64,000 nt of DNA from contig BPGD01000001.1 of assembly GCA_026002855.1 (NCBI GenBank), positions 3,294,001 through 3,358,000 on the forward strand, given 5' to 3'. The position numbers were made by a program, and so were the translations under genes. The notes under the pieces are model-generated. The model saw nothing but the letters and a program-made list of their open reading frames with translations. It was not told the DNA's origin and did not search any database. Shown piece after piece: positions 25,839 through 35,702 of the stretch. Source of the DNA: Bryobacteraceae bacterium. GTDB lineage: Bacteria; Acidobacteriota; Terriglobia; Bryobacterales; Bryobacteraceae. How positions within the stretch are numbered: position 1 is the first letter of the stretch; the number at the start of each line of letters is the position of its first letter.

Positions 25839-26069
25839 TGGTCCACCGCCCCAATCTCCCCGTCCTTCTCGGCACCCTGGATTGCAATCTGATAAGCATT
25901 CTCCCTGTGGACCTTCCGGGAGGAGACTGCGATCAGGCCAAACGCCGGCCCCTCGCCGTAGAGGACCATGTCGCACGGCCCCACGGTCCGAGCTTGTTTG
26001 CGGATCTTGAGGGCTGTTGAGGGCAACGCAAGGCATGTGATCATAGGGACCTGTGGTAATGTAGAAGAG

Positions 26070-26528
26070 TTGAACTGGGTGAGTCAATCTGCGGCAGCTT
26101 GCTGCACCAAGCAGGTTCTATGCCTGCTGCTCGTAGTGGGGCTGATTGTGTCCGCGGCTCCTGGACTAGCCACTGTACTCTGCGTATCCCCCAGTGGCCA
26201 CGCCGCAGTGGAGGAGCTTAACGCACTCTGTTGCCGTACTGGGAAGCTACCCGGTTCGACTTCTGACCCCCGATCATCCACCTCCGGCCAGTTTTCTCAG
26301 ACTGGCTCTTGCGGCAACTGTACAGATGTCCCTGTCTTCGCAGCCGCCGACCGCCAGCCCGCCGTTTCGGTTGACTCCCAGACCGCCCCGGGTTCGCCAG
26401 CAGTGGTGTCCCTGACTATCCAGTGCAGTGCCACCACGCCGGCCTCCGCCTCACATACGCTGGCTCACTCGCCAATCAGCGAGAGCCCGGTGTCCTCGGC
26501 ACTTCGTTCCGTTTCCCTTCGCTGTTAA
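26070..26528 (+). CDS. Small exported Cys/His protein leading the metal-efflux operon
   Basis: About 152 residues from TTG 26070 (GTG 26079 is an alternative). A strong signal peptide (QVLCLLLVVGLIVSAAPGLA) precedes CVSPSGHAAVEELNALCC, a pattern I associate with small periplasmic proteins encoded ahead of Czc/Cus-type efflux operons. Cys and His residues there could bind a metal. The rest is Ser/Pro/Thr-rich with CGNC. It lies 131 bases upstream of the CzcC-like gene on the same strand. A role in metal handling or sensing is inference. Confidence 0.6.
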   Translation: MNWVSQSAAACCTKQVLCLLLVVGLIVSAAPGLATVLCVSPSGHAAVEELNALCCRTGKLPGSTSDPRSSTSGQFSQTGSCGNCTDVPVFAAADRQPAVSVDSQTAPGSPAVVSLTIQCSATTPASASHTLAHSPISESPVSSALRSVSLRC

Positions 26529-26658
26529 CACTGCTTCCCACTGATTAGGTCCAGCCGGATTTCGGGGCCAACCCCCGCTTCTGTCCGCGATCATTCCCCG
26601 CGGCGCGGGCAGGTTGCCTCCCAGACACAGGCCTGAATCCAAATTTGAGAGGAAAGCA

Positions 26659-28113
26659 ATGAAGCAGGATAGAGGATCATTCATCAGCCTTACGGGCCGT
26701 TCGATCACTTTCATCCCGGACGTGCTGCGCCCGATTCGGGATTGCTGGAGAGTTCGTCGAAGCACTGGGCAGATCGAGACAGCGTTGCGAACTTTTTGCA
26801 TCTGGCTCACAGCGAGCGTAGCGCTGACGGCTCTTGCCGTAGCACAGTCGCAAACTCCCCCACCCATCCCTTCTTCGAGAAGATACGTGGACGCTGTAGG
26901 CGGCGTCAGTGTGCAGAAGCTCGTGGAGACGGCGCTCGCGAGAAACGCTGACCTGCTGGCGACGCGAAGACGGATCGCCGAAGCGCAAGGCCTGCTTAAC
27001 CAATCGCGGCTCCGGCCGAATCCTGGTTTGAATATCAGGGTCGGCAACGGCGCCGTCTTGAAGAGTCCTGGCGAGCGTGACTATACCATCAGCTACGCCC
27101 ATACCTTCGAGCTGGGCGGAAAGTGGGACCGGCGCGTCGAGGTGGGTCAACTTGCCGAAGAGCTGGCAACCCTCGAAGTTGCTGACCAGGAGCGCTTGTT
27201 GAAAGCAAGCGTAAAAACCCGTTTCGGAGAGGCATTGGCCTTCGTTCAGAACCTGGAAATTGCGGAGCAACTGTTGCAGCTCAACGAACAGGGCTACCGC
27301 ATTGCTCAGGCACGGGTGGAGAAAGGCGAGGCGGCGGAACTGGAAGAGCGTTTGATGCGGGTGGAAGTGAACCGGGTGCGGTCGGACCAGATGCTTTTCA
27401 CCAACCAAGTTGAGCGGGCAATCCTGGAACTGAAGAGGCTGGCCGGCCTGGGGCTGGATGAGACATTGAAGCTGAGCGGAGGGCTCGATGTGCCACCCGT
27501 GGAAATCTCTCTGGATCAGGCCATGGAGCAGGCCCTCAGCAAGCGTCCGGATTTGCAGGCCTTAAAGCTTGCGGAAAAGCTCAGTGATGCGGAGGTCCGG
27601 CTGGCTCTCGCCGAGGGCACTCCCAACCTCTTGGGCTTTCTGGAGTATTCGCACATCAACAGCCGATTCGATCCGTTCGGGCTGAACGCCTCGAGACAGC
27701 TCGTTCCGATCCGCGATACCGATAATATTCTGGCGACCGGGATCTCGATCAATCTTCCCTTCCGGAACCGAAACCAAGGGAACGTGCAAGCCGCGGAAGC
27801 GAGAAAAAGCGCCGCCAGTCTCCGCAGCCGGTACGCCGAGCAAGTAGTCCGCCAGGAGGTTGAGGCTGCCTACACGCGATACGAAACGGCCCGCCGGGCA
27901 CTCGGCATCTTCAACCGTGGCGTGATGCTGGAATCGCTGGACAACCTAAAGATTGTGCGCGCCGCTTATCAGTTCGGAGAACTGCGGATACTGGACGTGC
28001 TGAACGAGCAGCGGCGTTTCACGGATACGCAGAGAGCCTGGACCGACTTGCTGCGAGAGTACTATCTCGCGCTGGTGGAACTCGAAAAAGCCACCGCCGG
28101 CTCGCTGTTCTGA
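26659..28113 (+). CDS. czcC: Outer-membrane factor of heavy-metal efflux (CzcC-like)
   Basis: 484 residues. ATG 26659 follows a good GAGAGGAAAG ribosome site. After an export signal (ALRTFCIWLTASVALTALAVAQ) comes the TolC-type helical barrel sequence: VQKLVETALARNADLLATRRRIAEAQGLLNQSRLRPNPGL, repeated in the second half as LDQAMEQALSKRPDLQALKL. It forms the outer-membrane exit duct of the tripartite pump. First of three efflux genes with 12-bp gaps, so one operon. Confidence 0.88.
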   Translation: MKQDRGSFISLTGRSITFIPDVLRPIRDCWRVRRSTGQIETALRTFCIWLTASVALTALAVAQSQTPPPIPSSRRYVDAVGGVSVQKLVETALARNADLLATRRRIAEAQGLLNQSRLRPNPGLNIRVGNGAVLKSPGERDYTISYAHTFELGGKWDRRVEVGQLAEELATLEVADQERLLKASVKTRFGEALAFVQNLEIAEQLLQLNEQGYRIAQARVEKGEAAELEERLMRVEVNRVRSDQMLFTNQVERAILELKRLAGLGLDETLKLSGGLDVPPVEISLDQAMEQALSKRPDLQALKLAEKLSDAEVRLALAEGTPNLLGFLEYSHINSRFDPFGLNASRQLVPIRDTDNILATGISINLPFRNRNQGNVQAAEARKSAASLRSRYAEQVVRQEVEAAYTRYETARRALGIFNRGVMLESLDNLKIVRAAYQFGELRILDVLNEQRRFTDTQRAWTDLLREYYLALVELEKATAGSLF

Positions 28114-28125
28114 AGGAGAACAAGA

Positions 28126-29436
28126 ATGAGTAACGTGGACACGATCCCAACTCGTGGGATGGCCGGGAAGCGGCTGGTTTTGCTCACATTTGCCGCTGGG
28201 GCGGTGGCGGGCGTGCTCGGATGGCTCGTGATCGACCTCATTGGACATGCCTCACGTTCCGCCGACGGGCGGGAAGCCCCTGCCGAGCCAACCAAGGAAG
28301 CGGCTCCTTCCGGCGTGGTCAAACTGGAACTGGCCGCTATGAGGAATATCGGCCTGACAGTTGTCCAGGCGCAAATGAGAACAGTTCGGCAAGTGGTCCG
28401 GGCAACGGGCAGCATTGGCCCCAACGAGAGCCGCCTGGCACACATCCGCCCCTTGGCCCGCGGACGGATCGAAAAAGTCGCCGTGCGGCTCGGCGACCGC
28501 GTGCGGGCCCGCCAGCCGCTGGTGGAGTACGACAATATCGAGCTCGGCGAATTGATCGGGGGGTACTTGTCGGCTGTAGCAGGGCTGCAAAAAGCCAGGG
28601 CCGAAGCCGAAGTCGCCAGGCGGTCGTTGGAACGCGCCAGAAGCCTGGTCGAACTCGGCGCGGTCGCACGAGCCGAATTCGAACGAAGAGATGCCGAATA
28701 TCAGAACGCGCTGGCGTCGATCAACAGCCAGAGGGCGGAAATCGCCAAAGTCGAGGAGAAGCTTCACCGTTTCGGCCTGACCGACGCAGATATTAGGAAA
28801 TTGGGCCCCCAAGCGAGCGCGGAAGATCAATCGGGCTACCATCGCGAAGCCTCCCACAACGTGCTGACGGCCCCGTTTAACGGTGTCGTCGTCAAGTACA
28901 ACGTCGCCGAGGGTGAGGTCGTAGGCCCCGAGAACGAACTGTTTACGCTTGCCGATCTCTCCACGGTCTGGGTGCTAGCCGATGTGTACGAGAAGGACAT
29001 CGCGTTGATGCGCCAAGGGCAGGAGGCGAGGATCATGACGGACGCTTACCCAGGCGAGGTCTTCCGCGGCAGAATTACCTACGTCAGTGACATGCTCGAC
29101 CCCAAGACGCGCACGGCCAAGGTGCGCTGTGAGGTGCCCAACCCGGACGGCCGTCTGAAGCTGGACATGTTCGTGACCGTGGAGCTTCCAACGCCCGTCG
29201 GGCGCCGGGCGCTGATGGTCCCGTCCGCTGCGATTCAACAGATCGACGACCAGCCAGTGGTTTTCGTGAAGACTGGGGAGGCTCAGTTTGAACGGCGCAA
29301 CGTGCAGATAGGCGCCAACAGCGACGGCTGGATAGAGGTGACGAGCGGCGTCCGGCGGGGCGAGCCGGTGGTCACAGAGGGTAGTTTCCACTTGAAATCC
29401 GCACTCCTTCGAGAACGGATTGGGGGCGAAGAGTAG
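28126..29436 (+). CDS. czcB: Periplasmic adaptor of heavy-metal efflux (CzcB-like)
   Basis: 436 residues of the membrane-fusion (HlyD/RND adaptor) family. One N-terminal membrane segment (LVLLTFAAGAVAGVLGWLVIDLI) is followed by the barrel-sandwich half-motifs: HIRPLARGRIEKVAVRLGDRVRARQPLVEY and later APFNGVVVKYNVAEGEVVGPENELFTLADLSTVWVLADVYEKD. Between them is a helical hairpin. It links the inner-membrane pump to the outer-membrane duct. Ribosome site AAGGAGAA just upstream. Confidence 0.9.
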   Translation: MSNVDTIPTRGMAGKRLVLLTFAAGAVAGVLGWLVIDLIGHASRSADGREAPAEPTKEAAPSGVVKLELAAMRNIGLTVVQAQMRTVRQVVRATGSIGPNESRLAHIRPLARGRIEKVAVRLGDRVRARQPLVEYDNIELGELIGGYLSAVAGLQKARAEAEVARRSLERARSLVELGAVARAEFERRDAEYQNALASINSQRAEIAKVEEKLHRFGLTDADIRKLGPQASAEDQSGYHREASHNVLTAPFNGVVVKYNVAEGEVVGPENELFTLADLSTVWVLADVYEKDIALMRQGQEARIMTDAYPGEVFRGRITYVSDMLDPKTRTAKVRCEVPNPDGRLKLDMFVTVELPTPVGRRALMVPSAAIQQIDDQPVVFVKTGEAQFERRNVQIGANSDGWIEVTSGVRRGEPVVTEGSFHLKSALLRERIGGEE

Positions 29437-29448
29437 CGGGGACGCACG

Positions 29449-32400
29449 ATGCACCGAATCATCGAACTCTCGCTTAAATATCGCTTCCTGGTTATTGTCT
29501 TCGCGCTCCTGATCATCGGCGTGGGCATCTATGACCTCGGGCGGCTGCCGATTGACGCGGTCCCCGACATAACCCCGAACCAGGTGTTGATCCTTACGCG
29601 CGCCCCAGGCCTGGGTCCGGTGGAAGTCGAGCGCTTCATTACCTTTCCTGTTGAGACCTCCATGAGCGGGTTGCCGGGAATCACGGACATCCGCTCTGTG
29701 TCGCGCTTCGGCCTGTCCGTCGTTTACGTCTTCTTCGAGGAAGACATGGACATCTACTTCGCCCGCCGCCTGGTGATGGAACGGCTCCCTCGGGCCAGGG
29801 AGATGATTCCCCCGGGATTCGGAACTCCGGAGATGGGACCGATTTCGACCGGCCTGGGCGAGATCTATCAGTTCGAGGTGAAGGGCAAGGGCTACTCTTT
29901 GATGGAGCTGCGCTCGATTCTCGAATGGGACATCGCCTTCAAGCTCCGCTCCGTGCCGGGGGTGGTCGAAGTGAACACCTACGGCGGCGAGTTAAAGACG
30001 TACGAAGTCCAGCTCGACGCCAACAAGCTGGTCAGCTACAACCTCTCGCTCCAACAGGTGATCGAAGCGCTGGAGCGCAACAACTTCTCGACGGGCGGCG
30101 CCTACATCGAGCACAACCGCGAACAGCAGGTCATCCGGGGCGAAGGCCTGGTGGCGAATTTGCAGGACATCGAGAACATCGTCGTTGCCGCCACACAGGA
30201 CGGCACTCCCGTCTATATCCGGAACATTGCGGGGGTCGCCTTCGCGCCCCGCGTTCGGCAGGGTGCCGTCACCAGGGACGGCCGGGGGGAGGCGGTAACC
30301 GGGGTGGTGATGATGCTCATCGGCGCAAACTCGCGCGTGGTGGCCCAGAACGTGAGGCAGAGGCTGGAAGAGATCAAGCCTTCGCTTCCGCCAGGCGTGG
30401 AGATCGATACATATTACGACCGCACCGATCTCGTCCGAAAAACGATCCGAACGGTGACCAAGAACCTCGTGGAAGGCGGCCTTCTCGTGATTGCTGTTCT
30501 GCTGCTACTGCTCGGCAACGTGCGTGGCGGGCTAATTGTAGCTTCCGCGATACCGCTTTCCATGTTGGTGGCTTTTACCGGCATGGTCCACGCCAAACTG
30601 TCTGGAAACCTTATGAGCCTGGGCGCAATCGATTTCGGGCTCATCGTGGACGGATCGGTCGTAATGATCGAGAACATCGTGCGAAAACTGGCAGAGAAGA
30701 AGGAGCACAATCCGGGCAATCCGATCGCTGCCGTCATCGAGGCAGGTCGGGAAGTCGCGCGGCCGGTCTTCTTCGCGGTAGGGATCATCATCATCGTTTA
30801 CCTGCCGATTCTCACACTCCAGGGCGTGGAAGGCAAGATGTTCCGGCCGATGGCGCTGACCGTCATTTTTGCGCTCTGTGCGTCGCTCGTCCTGTCCCTA
30901 ACTCTGATGCCCGTCCTCGCGTCGTTCTTCTTCCGCCGTGGCGTCAAGGAGCATGAGACGTGGATCCTGCGCCAGGTGAAACGGGCTTACCTGCCTTTGT
31001 TGAGCAAGGCAATTGCGCATCCCCGAACCGTCGTCGCGGTGGCGGTCGTCGTCTTTCTGGGCAGCGTGGTTGCCGCTTCCACCATGGGGGCGGAGTTCAT
31101 TCCACGTCTGGATGAGGGCACCATCGCGCTCCAGGCGTGGCGGCTTCCCAGCGTCGGCCTCTCTGAATCGATCGCCAACACGACCCTCATTGAGAAGACG
31201 CTGAGACAGATTCCTGAAATCCAAACGATTGTCTCCCGTACTGGCCAGGCGGAGATCCCGACAGACCCGATGGGGATCGAACTCAGCGATATCTACCTCA
31301 TCTTGAAGCCGCACGACGAATGGGTAACCGCCAAGACGAGAGAAGGGTTGATTGCCAAGATCAACGAAACCCTAGAGAAGAATGTTCCGGGGACCGTGTT
31401 TAGCTACTCGCAGCCGATCGAGCTGCGCATGCAGGAGTTGATCGCCGGCGTCCGCTCCGACATTTCCATCATGCTGTTCGGCGAAGATCTCAATCTCCTG
31501 AAACAGAAGGCCGACGAGATCGTTCGCGTCGTATCCCAGGTACGTGGGGCGGCTGACACGAAGGCTGAGCAGACCGCCGGCCTCCCGTACCTGCGTGTTC
31601 GCATCGACCGTGCGGCCATCGCGCGTTATGGCATCAACGCGGCGCAGATCCTGAACGTGGTCGAGGCCATTGGGGGGAAGATTACGGGTCAGGTCCTGGA
31701 GGGCCAACGACGCTTCTTCGTCCAAGTGCGGTTCCGGGAGCAAGATCGGCAAAACGTTGAGACGATTCGAAATATCAAAGTCGCCGATCCGCAGGGACGT
31801 CTGATACCGCTCAGCCAGCTTGCGGAGGTGTGGGTTGAAGAAGGTCCGGCGCAAATCAGCCGGGAAAACCTTCACCGGCGGATCGCAGTCGAAACGAACG
31901 TGCGCGGAAGAGACGTGGCCAGTTTTGTCGCGGAGGCACGACAGGCCGTCGCTCAGAAAGTAAAGCTCCCACCCGGATATTGGATCGAGTGGGGAGGGCA
32001 GTTCAAGAACCTTCAGCAGGCGAGTTCGCGGCTCTCCATTGTCGTGCCCCTGGCGCTGTTCCTGATTTTCGTGCTGCTCTATACCACGTTCAACTCCGCG
32101 AGGCTTGCCGCACTGATCTTCGTGAATGTCCCAATGGCGGCGACAGGCGGCATTTTTGCACTCTATTTACGCGGCATGCCGTTCAGCATCTCCGCCGGAG
32201 TGGGTTTCATCGCGCTGTTCGGGGTGGCGGTCTTGAACGGCGTCGTGCTGGTCAGCTACATCAACCAGGTGCGCCTGGAAGGTGCCGGGCTTACAGAAGC
32301 GGCATACCGCGGTGCCGAGATCCGGCTGCGCCCGGTGCTGATGACGGCGTTGGTGGCGAGCCTGGGCTTTGTCCCCATGGCGCTTTCGACCAGCGCCGGC

Positions 32401-32529
32401 GCCGAGGTGCAACGGCCGCTAGCCACGGTCGTGATCGGAGGATTGATCACCTCGACGTTGCTTACGTTGCTGGTCCTGCCGGCGATTTATCGCTGGTTCG
32501 AGAAGGAAAGGGTTGAGGCCGAAATCTGA
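29449..32529 (+). CDS. czcA: Inner-membrane RND pump for divalent metal cations (CzcA-like)
   Basis: 1026 residues with the expected 12 membrane helices and two large periplasmic loops. The heavy-metal signature DFGLIVDGSVVMIEN at about residues 394-408 matches the HME1-type motif (Zn/Co/Cd), not the copper/silver type. The opening MHRIIELSLKYRFLVIVFALLIIGVGIYDLGRLPIDAVPDITPNQV is standard. It uses the proton gradient to drive metal out through CzcB and CzcC. The gene looks intact. It is followed 13 bases later by a PII-like gene, an arrangement known for metal-efflux operons. Confidence 0.93.
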   Translation: MHRIIELSLKYRFLVIVFALLIIGVGIYDLGRLPIDAVPDITPNQVLILTRAPGLGPVEVERFITFPVETSMSGLPGITDIRSVSRFGLSVVYVFFEEDMDIYFARRLVMERLPRAREMIPPGFGTPEMGPISTGLGEIYQFEVKGKGYSLMELRSILEWDIAFKLRSVPGVVEVNTYGGELKTYEVQLDANKLVSYNLSLQQVIEALERNNFSTGGAYIEHNREQQVIRGEGLVANLQDIENIVVAATQDGTPVYIRNIAGVAFAPRVRQGAVTRDGRGEAVTGVVMMLIGANSRVVAQNVRQRLEEIKPSLPPGVEIDTYYDRTDLVRKTIRTVTKNLVEGGLLVIAVLLLLLGNVRGGLIVASAIPLSMLVAFTGMVHAKLSGNLMSLGAIDFGLIVDGSVVMIENIVRKLAEKKEHNPGNPIAAVIEAGREVARPVFFAVGIIIIVYLPILTLQGVEGKMFRPMALTVIFALCASLVLSLTLMPVLASFFFRRGVKEHETWILRQVKRAYLPLLSKAIAHPRTVVAVAVVVFLGSVVAASTMGAEFIPRLDEGTIALQAWRLPSVGLSESIANTTLIEKTLRQIPEIQTIVSRTGQAEIPTDPMGIELSDIYLILKPHDEWVTAKTREGLIAKINETLEKNVPGTVFSYSQPIELRMQELIAGVRSDISIMLFGEDLNLLKQKADEIVRVVSQVRGAADTKAEQTAGLPYLRVRIDRAAIARYGINAAQILNVVEAIGGKITGQVLEGQRRFFVQVRFREQDRQNVETIRNIKVADPQGRLIPLSQLAEVWVEEGPAQISRENLHRRIAVETNVRGRDVASFVAEARQAVAQKVKLPPGYWIEWGGQFKNLQQASSRLSIVVPLALFLIFVLLYTTFNSARLAALIFVNVPMAATGGIFALYLRGMPFSISAGVGFIALFGVAVLNGVVLVSYINQVRLEGAGLTEAAYRGAEIRLRPVLMTALVASLGFVPMALSTSAGAEVQRPLATVVIGGLITSTLLTLLVLPAIYRWFEKERVEAEI

Positions 32530-32542
32530 GACCGAGGTAGAC

Positions 32543-32884
32543 ATGAGGGAGATCAAAGCCATCATCCAGCCATTCCTGCTGTCGAAGGTAGTCAACGCCT
32601 TGAAGGAGTATGAAGAGCTCCCAGGCGTGACAGTATCAGAGGTCAGAGGTTTCGGCAAAGCCCGAGCCCAAGACACGACCGAGAAGGTAGTCGAGGACGG
32701 CAGTGACTACAGCAAGAAGGTGAAGCTCGAGATCGTGGTACCCGAACACCTTGTGGAGGAGGTGCTCGAAATCATTCGCACTCACGCGCACACCGGAAGG
32801 CCGGGTGACGGAAAGATCTTCGTGTACAAGGTGGATGAGGCCGTCAAGATCCGAACTGGCGAGCGTGGCGAAGCGGCCATTTGA
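32543..32884 (+). CDS. PII-like signalling protein linked to metal efflux
   Basis: 113 residues. ATG 32543 follows GAGGT. The fold is that of GlnB/GlnK: MREIKAIIQPFLLSKVVNALKE, the C-terminal KLEIVVPEHLVEEVLEIIRTHAHTGRPGDGKIFV with the TGxxGDGKIFV nucleotide-binding loop, and VYKVDEAVKIRTGERGEAAI. The T-loop (GFGKARAQDTTEKVVEDGSDYSKKVK) differs from canonical PII and lacks the uridylylated Tyr context. This matches the PII-NG group, reported as neighbours of metal-transport genes. It may sense ATP/ADP or metal and act on the pump. Confidence 0.85.
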   Translation: MREIKAIIQPFLLSKVVNALKEYEELPGVTVSEVRGFGKARAQDTTEKVVEDGSDYSKKVKLEIVVPEHLVEEVLEIIRTHAHTGRPGDGKIFVYKVDEAVKIRTGERGEAAI

Positions 32885-32907
32885 CCGCATGGCTGCGGGA
32901 GGTAATA

Positions 32908-35103
32908 GTGAATCGCCGCTTTGAATTCAAGATCACCGGAATGGATTGCGCCGAAGAGGTGGCGCTTCTCAAGGACGAAGTCGGCCCGCTGGTGGGGGGC
33001 GCCGAGAACCTCTTCTTTGACCTTCTGAACGCAAAGATGACGGTGACCGGGGGAACGAGGCCGGTCGACCCCGAAGCGATTGTTAAGGCTGTTGCTCGGA
33101 CGGGATTGCGGGCAGAGCCGTGGAGAGAAGGGCCAATCGGACGGCCCCACTCACACGCGCCGGCAGGCCGTCTCCGGCTCGTCACAACCGTGGTGAGCGG
33201 TCTTTGTCTGGCCGCGGGATTCTTCCTGCACGTGTGGTTATCCGGCGGGATTGTGTCGGCCCTCGGCGCGGAGGGCGCGGGCGTCCGCCACGAAGTCCCG
33301 CTCCTAACGAGGCTCGTGTACTTGGCGGGCATCCTCTCGGCCGGGTGGCTGGTTCTTCCAAAAGCCTGGCTTGCAGCTCGGAGACTTCGGCCGGACATGA
33401 ATCTGCTCATGACAATTGCGGTGGCCGGAGCAATCGGCATTGGCGAATGGTTCGAGGCGGCCACGGTTTATTTCCTATTCTCGCTTTCGCTGTTGTTGGA
33501 GGCCTGGAGCGTCGGAAAAGCCAAGCGTGCCGTAGAAGCCCTGATGGATTTGGCTCCGCCAGCCGTGCGGGTGCTGTCGGATGACGGAACGGAACAGGAC
33601 GTTCCCGCTGAGCAAGTTGCTCCCGGCACGCGGTTCCTCGTCCGACCGGGTGAAAGAATTGCGCTGGATGGGAGAGTGATCTCCGGATCGAGCAGTGTGA
33701 ACCAGGCTCCGATCACGGGCGAGAGCCGTCCGGTTCCCAAGGAGCCAGGGTCCGAGGTCTTTGCCGGCACGATCAACGGCGATGGCGCCCTGGAGGTCGA
33801 ATCGACCAAGGCGGCCGGAGACACGACACTGGCCCACATCATTCGGATGGTGGCCGAGGCGCAGAGCCGCCGGGCGCTTTCCGAGCAGTGGGTGGAGAAA
33901 TTCGCGCGCGTTTACACCCCGTCCGTCATCGCGCTGGCGCTCGCCATCCTGGTCCTTCCACCGACGCTCTTTGGGGCTCCCTGGGAGGATTGGATATACC
34001 GCGCCCTGGTGCTCCTGGTCATCAGTTGTCCCTGCGCGTTGGTCATCTCGACGCCGGTCAGCATCGTGGCAGCCCTGACCGCAGCCGCCCAGCACGGTGT
34101 GCTCGTGAAGGGCGGGATTTATATGGAGGCTCCGGCGCGCCTCAAAGCGCTCGCATTTGACAAGACAGGCACGCTCACCGAGGGTAAGCCCTCCGTCGTC
34201 GCGCTGGTGCCGCTGCACGGGCATTCGGAGGAGGAGTTGTTACAGCGAGCTGCCTCCATCGAGTCGCGCAGCGAGCACCTGCTGGCCCAGGCCATTGTCA
34301 AATGCGCCAGGCAACGTGGCGTCCCGCTTCAGCCCGCACAGGATTTCCAAGCCGTGAGAGGGAAGGGTGCGACAGCGCAGTTAGACGGAAAGACCTACTG
34401 GCTGGGGTCGCACCGCTACCTCGAGGAGCGCGGCCAGGAGACGCCTGAGGTTCACGAGCGGCTCGTGGAGCTGTCCAACGGTGGCTGCTCGGTTGTCGTA
34501 GTCGGCAACAATGAGCATGTGTGCGGCCTGGTGGCACTCGCCGACGCCTTGAGACCCGGAGTTGCGCAGACGCTGCAGGCACTCCGCGAAACCGGGGTTG
34601 ATCGCCTGGTCATGCTCACTGGAGACAACATGGCGACAGCATCAGAAATCGCCAGGAGAACCGGCGTGGACGAATTTCAAGCTGAGCTGCTGCCCGCCGA
34701 CAAAGTGAAAGCTGTCGAGCAGCTCGTTGAGGCGCATGGAAATGTCGGCATGGTAGGGGACGGGGTGAACGACGCGCCGGCCATGGCTAGCGCCACCGTC
34801 GGGATCGCCATGGGCGCCGCCGGCAGCGACGCGGCGATTGAGGCAGCCGACATCGCCTTAATGTCAGACGACCTCACCAAGCTGCCCTGGCTCATCCGGC
34901 ACTCGCGGCGGACGCTGGCGATTATCCGACAGAACATCACCGCTTCCATCGCGGTCAAGGCGGTGTTCGTGGTGCTGACATTTACCGGATATGCCTCCCT
35001 TTGGGTCGCGATCGCGGCAGACACGGGGGTCTCACTTCTGGTGATCTTCAATGCGTTGAGGCTCCTGAGGTCCAGCCGGATGGCTGGGTCGGCGGGTGCG
35101 TGA
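32908..35103 (+). CDS. P1B-type ATPase exporting Zn/Cd/Pb
   Basis: 731 residues from GTG 32908, preferred because GGGAGGT lies 5-11 bases upstream; a TTG at 32881 is the alternative. An N-terminal heavy-metal domain carries GMDCAEE. The transport core has CPC in ISCPCALVIS (about residue 375), the phosphorylation site DKTGT (about 417), the GDGVND hinge, and a TM8 Asp in ADTGVSLLVIFNALRLL. CPC plus that Asp is the Zn/Cd/Pb (P1B-2, ZntA/CadA) signature. It would move cytosolic metal to the periplasm for CzcCBA to expel. Confidence 0.92.
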   Translation: MNRRFEFKITGMDCAEEVALLKDEVGPLVGGAENLFFDLLNAKMTVTGGTRPVDPEAIVKAVARTGLRAEPWREGPIGRPHSHAPAGRLRLVTTVVSGLCLAAGFFLHVWLSGGIVSALGAEGAGVRHEVPLLTRLVYLAGILSAGWLVLPKAWLAARRLRPDMNLLMTIAVAGAIGIGEWFEAATVYFLFSLSLLLEAWSVGKAKRAVEALMDLAPPAVRVLSDDGTEQDVPAEQVAPGTRFLVRPGERIALDGRVISGSSSVNQAPITGESRPVPKEPGSEVFAGTINGDGALEVESTKAAGDTTLAHIIRMVAEAQSRRALSEQWVEKFARVYTPSVIALALAILVLPPTLFGAPWEDWIYRALVLLVISCPCALVISTPVSIVAALTAAAQHGVLVKGGIYMEAPARLKALAFDKTGTLTEGKPSVVALVPLHGHSEEELLQRAASIESRSEHLLAQAIVKCARQRGVPLQPAQDFQAVRGKGATAQLDGKTYWLGSHRYLEERGQETPEVHERLVELSNGGCSVVVVGNNEHVCGLVALADALRPGVAQTLQALRETGVDRLVMLTGDNMATASEIARRTGVDEFQAELLPADKVKAVEQLVEAHGNVGMVGDGVNDAPAMASATVGIAMGAAGSDAAIEAADIALMSDDLTKLPWLIRHSRRTLAIIRQNITASIAVKAVFVVLTFTGYASLWVAIAADTGVSLLVIFNALRLLRSSRMAGSAGA

Positions 35104-35186
35104 GGACGCGCGCCGTGTGGCGTACGAAAAACCGCGGAGACTTGAGTTGGAAGTGCGCCATGTCGCCCAAAAGGTAATCTCCCGCG

Positions 35187-35560
35187 CCCCACGATTTCCT
35201 TGGACACTGATTTGCGATAAGGGAAATCAGTATGTCCAACACGAAACAAGCGGATTCCGGGCCCGCTTGAAGGACCGGAGGGCGACTGAAGCGGGGCCGG
35301 AATCCGGCCGCGCCAGCCAGGGCCGTTGGTCGGCCAAGCGCAAGATGAGTGTGGTTCTGGAGCTGCTCCTCGGCGCTGATCTGGAGTCTACGAGCCGCAA
35401 GTATGGCGTCACGGCGGCGACCCTGTCGGAGTGGCGTGAAGCCTTCCTGGCGGCCGGCGAGGGGGGCTCAAAATCCGGCAGGAGGATCTGGTCGAACAGT
35501 AGGACTCGCCTTAGTTGGCTGTATTGTATGCCTCCTGAAGCAAGAACGACGCCTTGATGG
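35187..35560 (+). pseudogene. Left end and orfA remnant of an IS3-family element
   Basis: An end-like sequence ATTTCCTTGGACACTG (35194-35209) resembles the ends at 41508-41524 and 45655-45675 (ATTTCCTGGACAG when read inward). An ATG at 35230 (MSNTKQADSGPA) stops after 12 residues; in another frame come RWSAKRKMSVVLELLLGADLESTSRKYGVTAATLSEWREAFLAAGEGG, the helix-turn-helix of an IS3 orfA. The gene is frameshifted and cut short by the IS630 element at 35565. Matching orfB pieces lie at 41.5 and 45.1 kb, so the original element has been scattered. Confidence 0.7.
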
Positions 35561-35702
35561 CTTACTGCATCTCGCATAATCTAGTGTCACCTTTTCGGGG
35601 CTTTGCATCCATGGGTATACGGGCAATCCGCGAGGCCAGAGACGGGATTTCGAGGCGCTGGAGCGGCGCCGGCTGGAAGGGCTCCGGCTGTTCAGGAAGG
35701 GC

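Noticed and set aside
25811-26044. 77-codon minus-strand frame after the fibre gene
   Set aside because: Overlaps the fibre gene end, has no recognised family and no clear ribosome site; could be real, but support is too thin to annotate.
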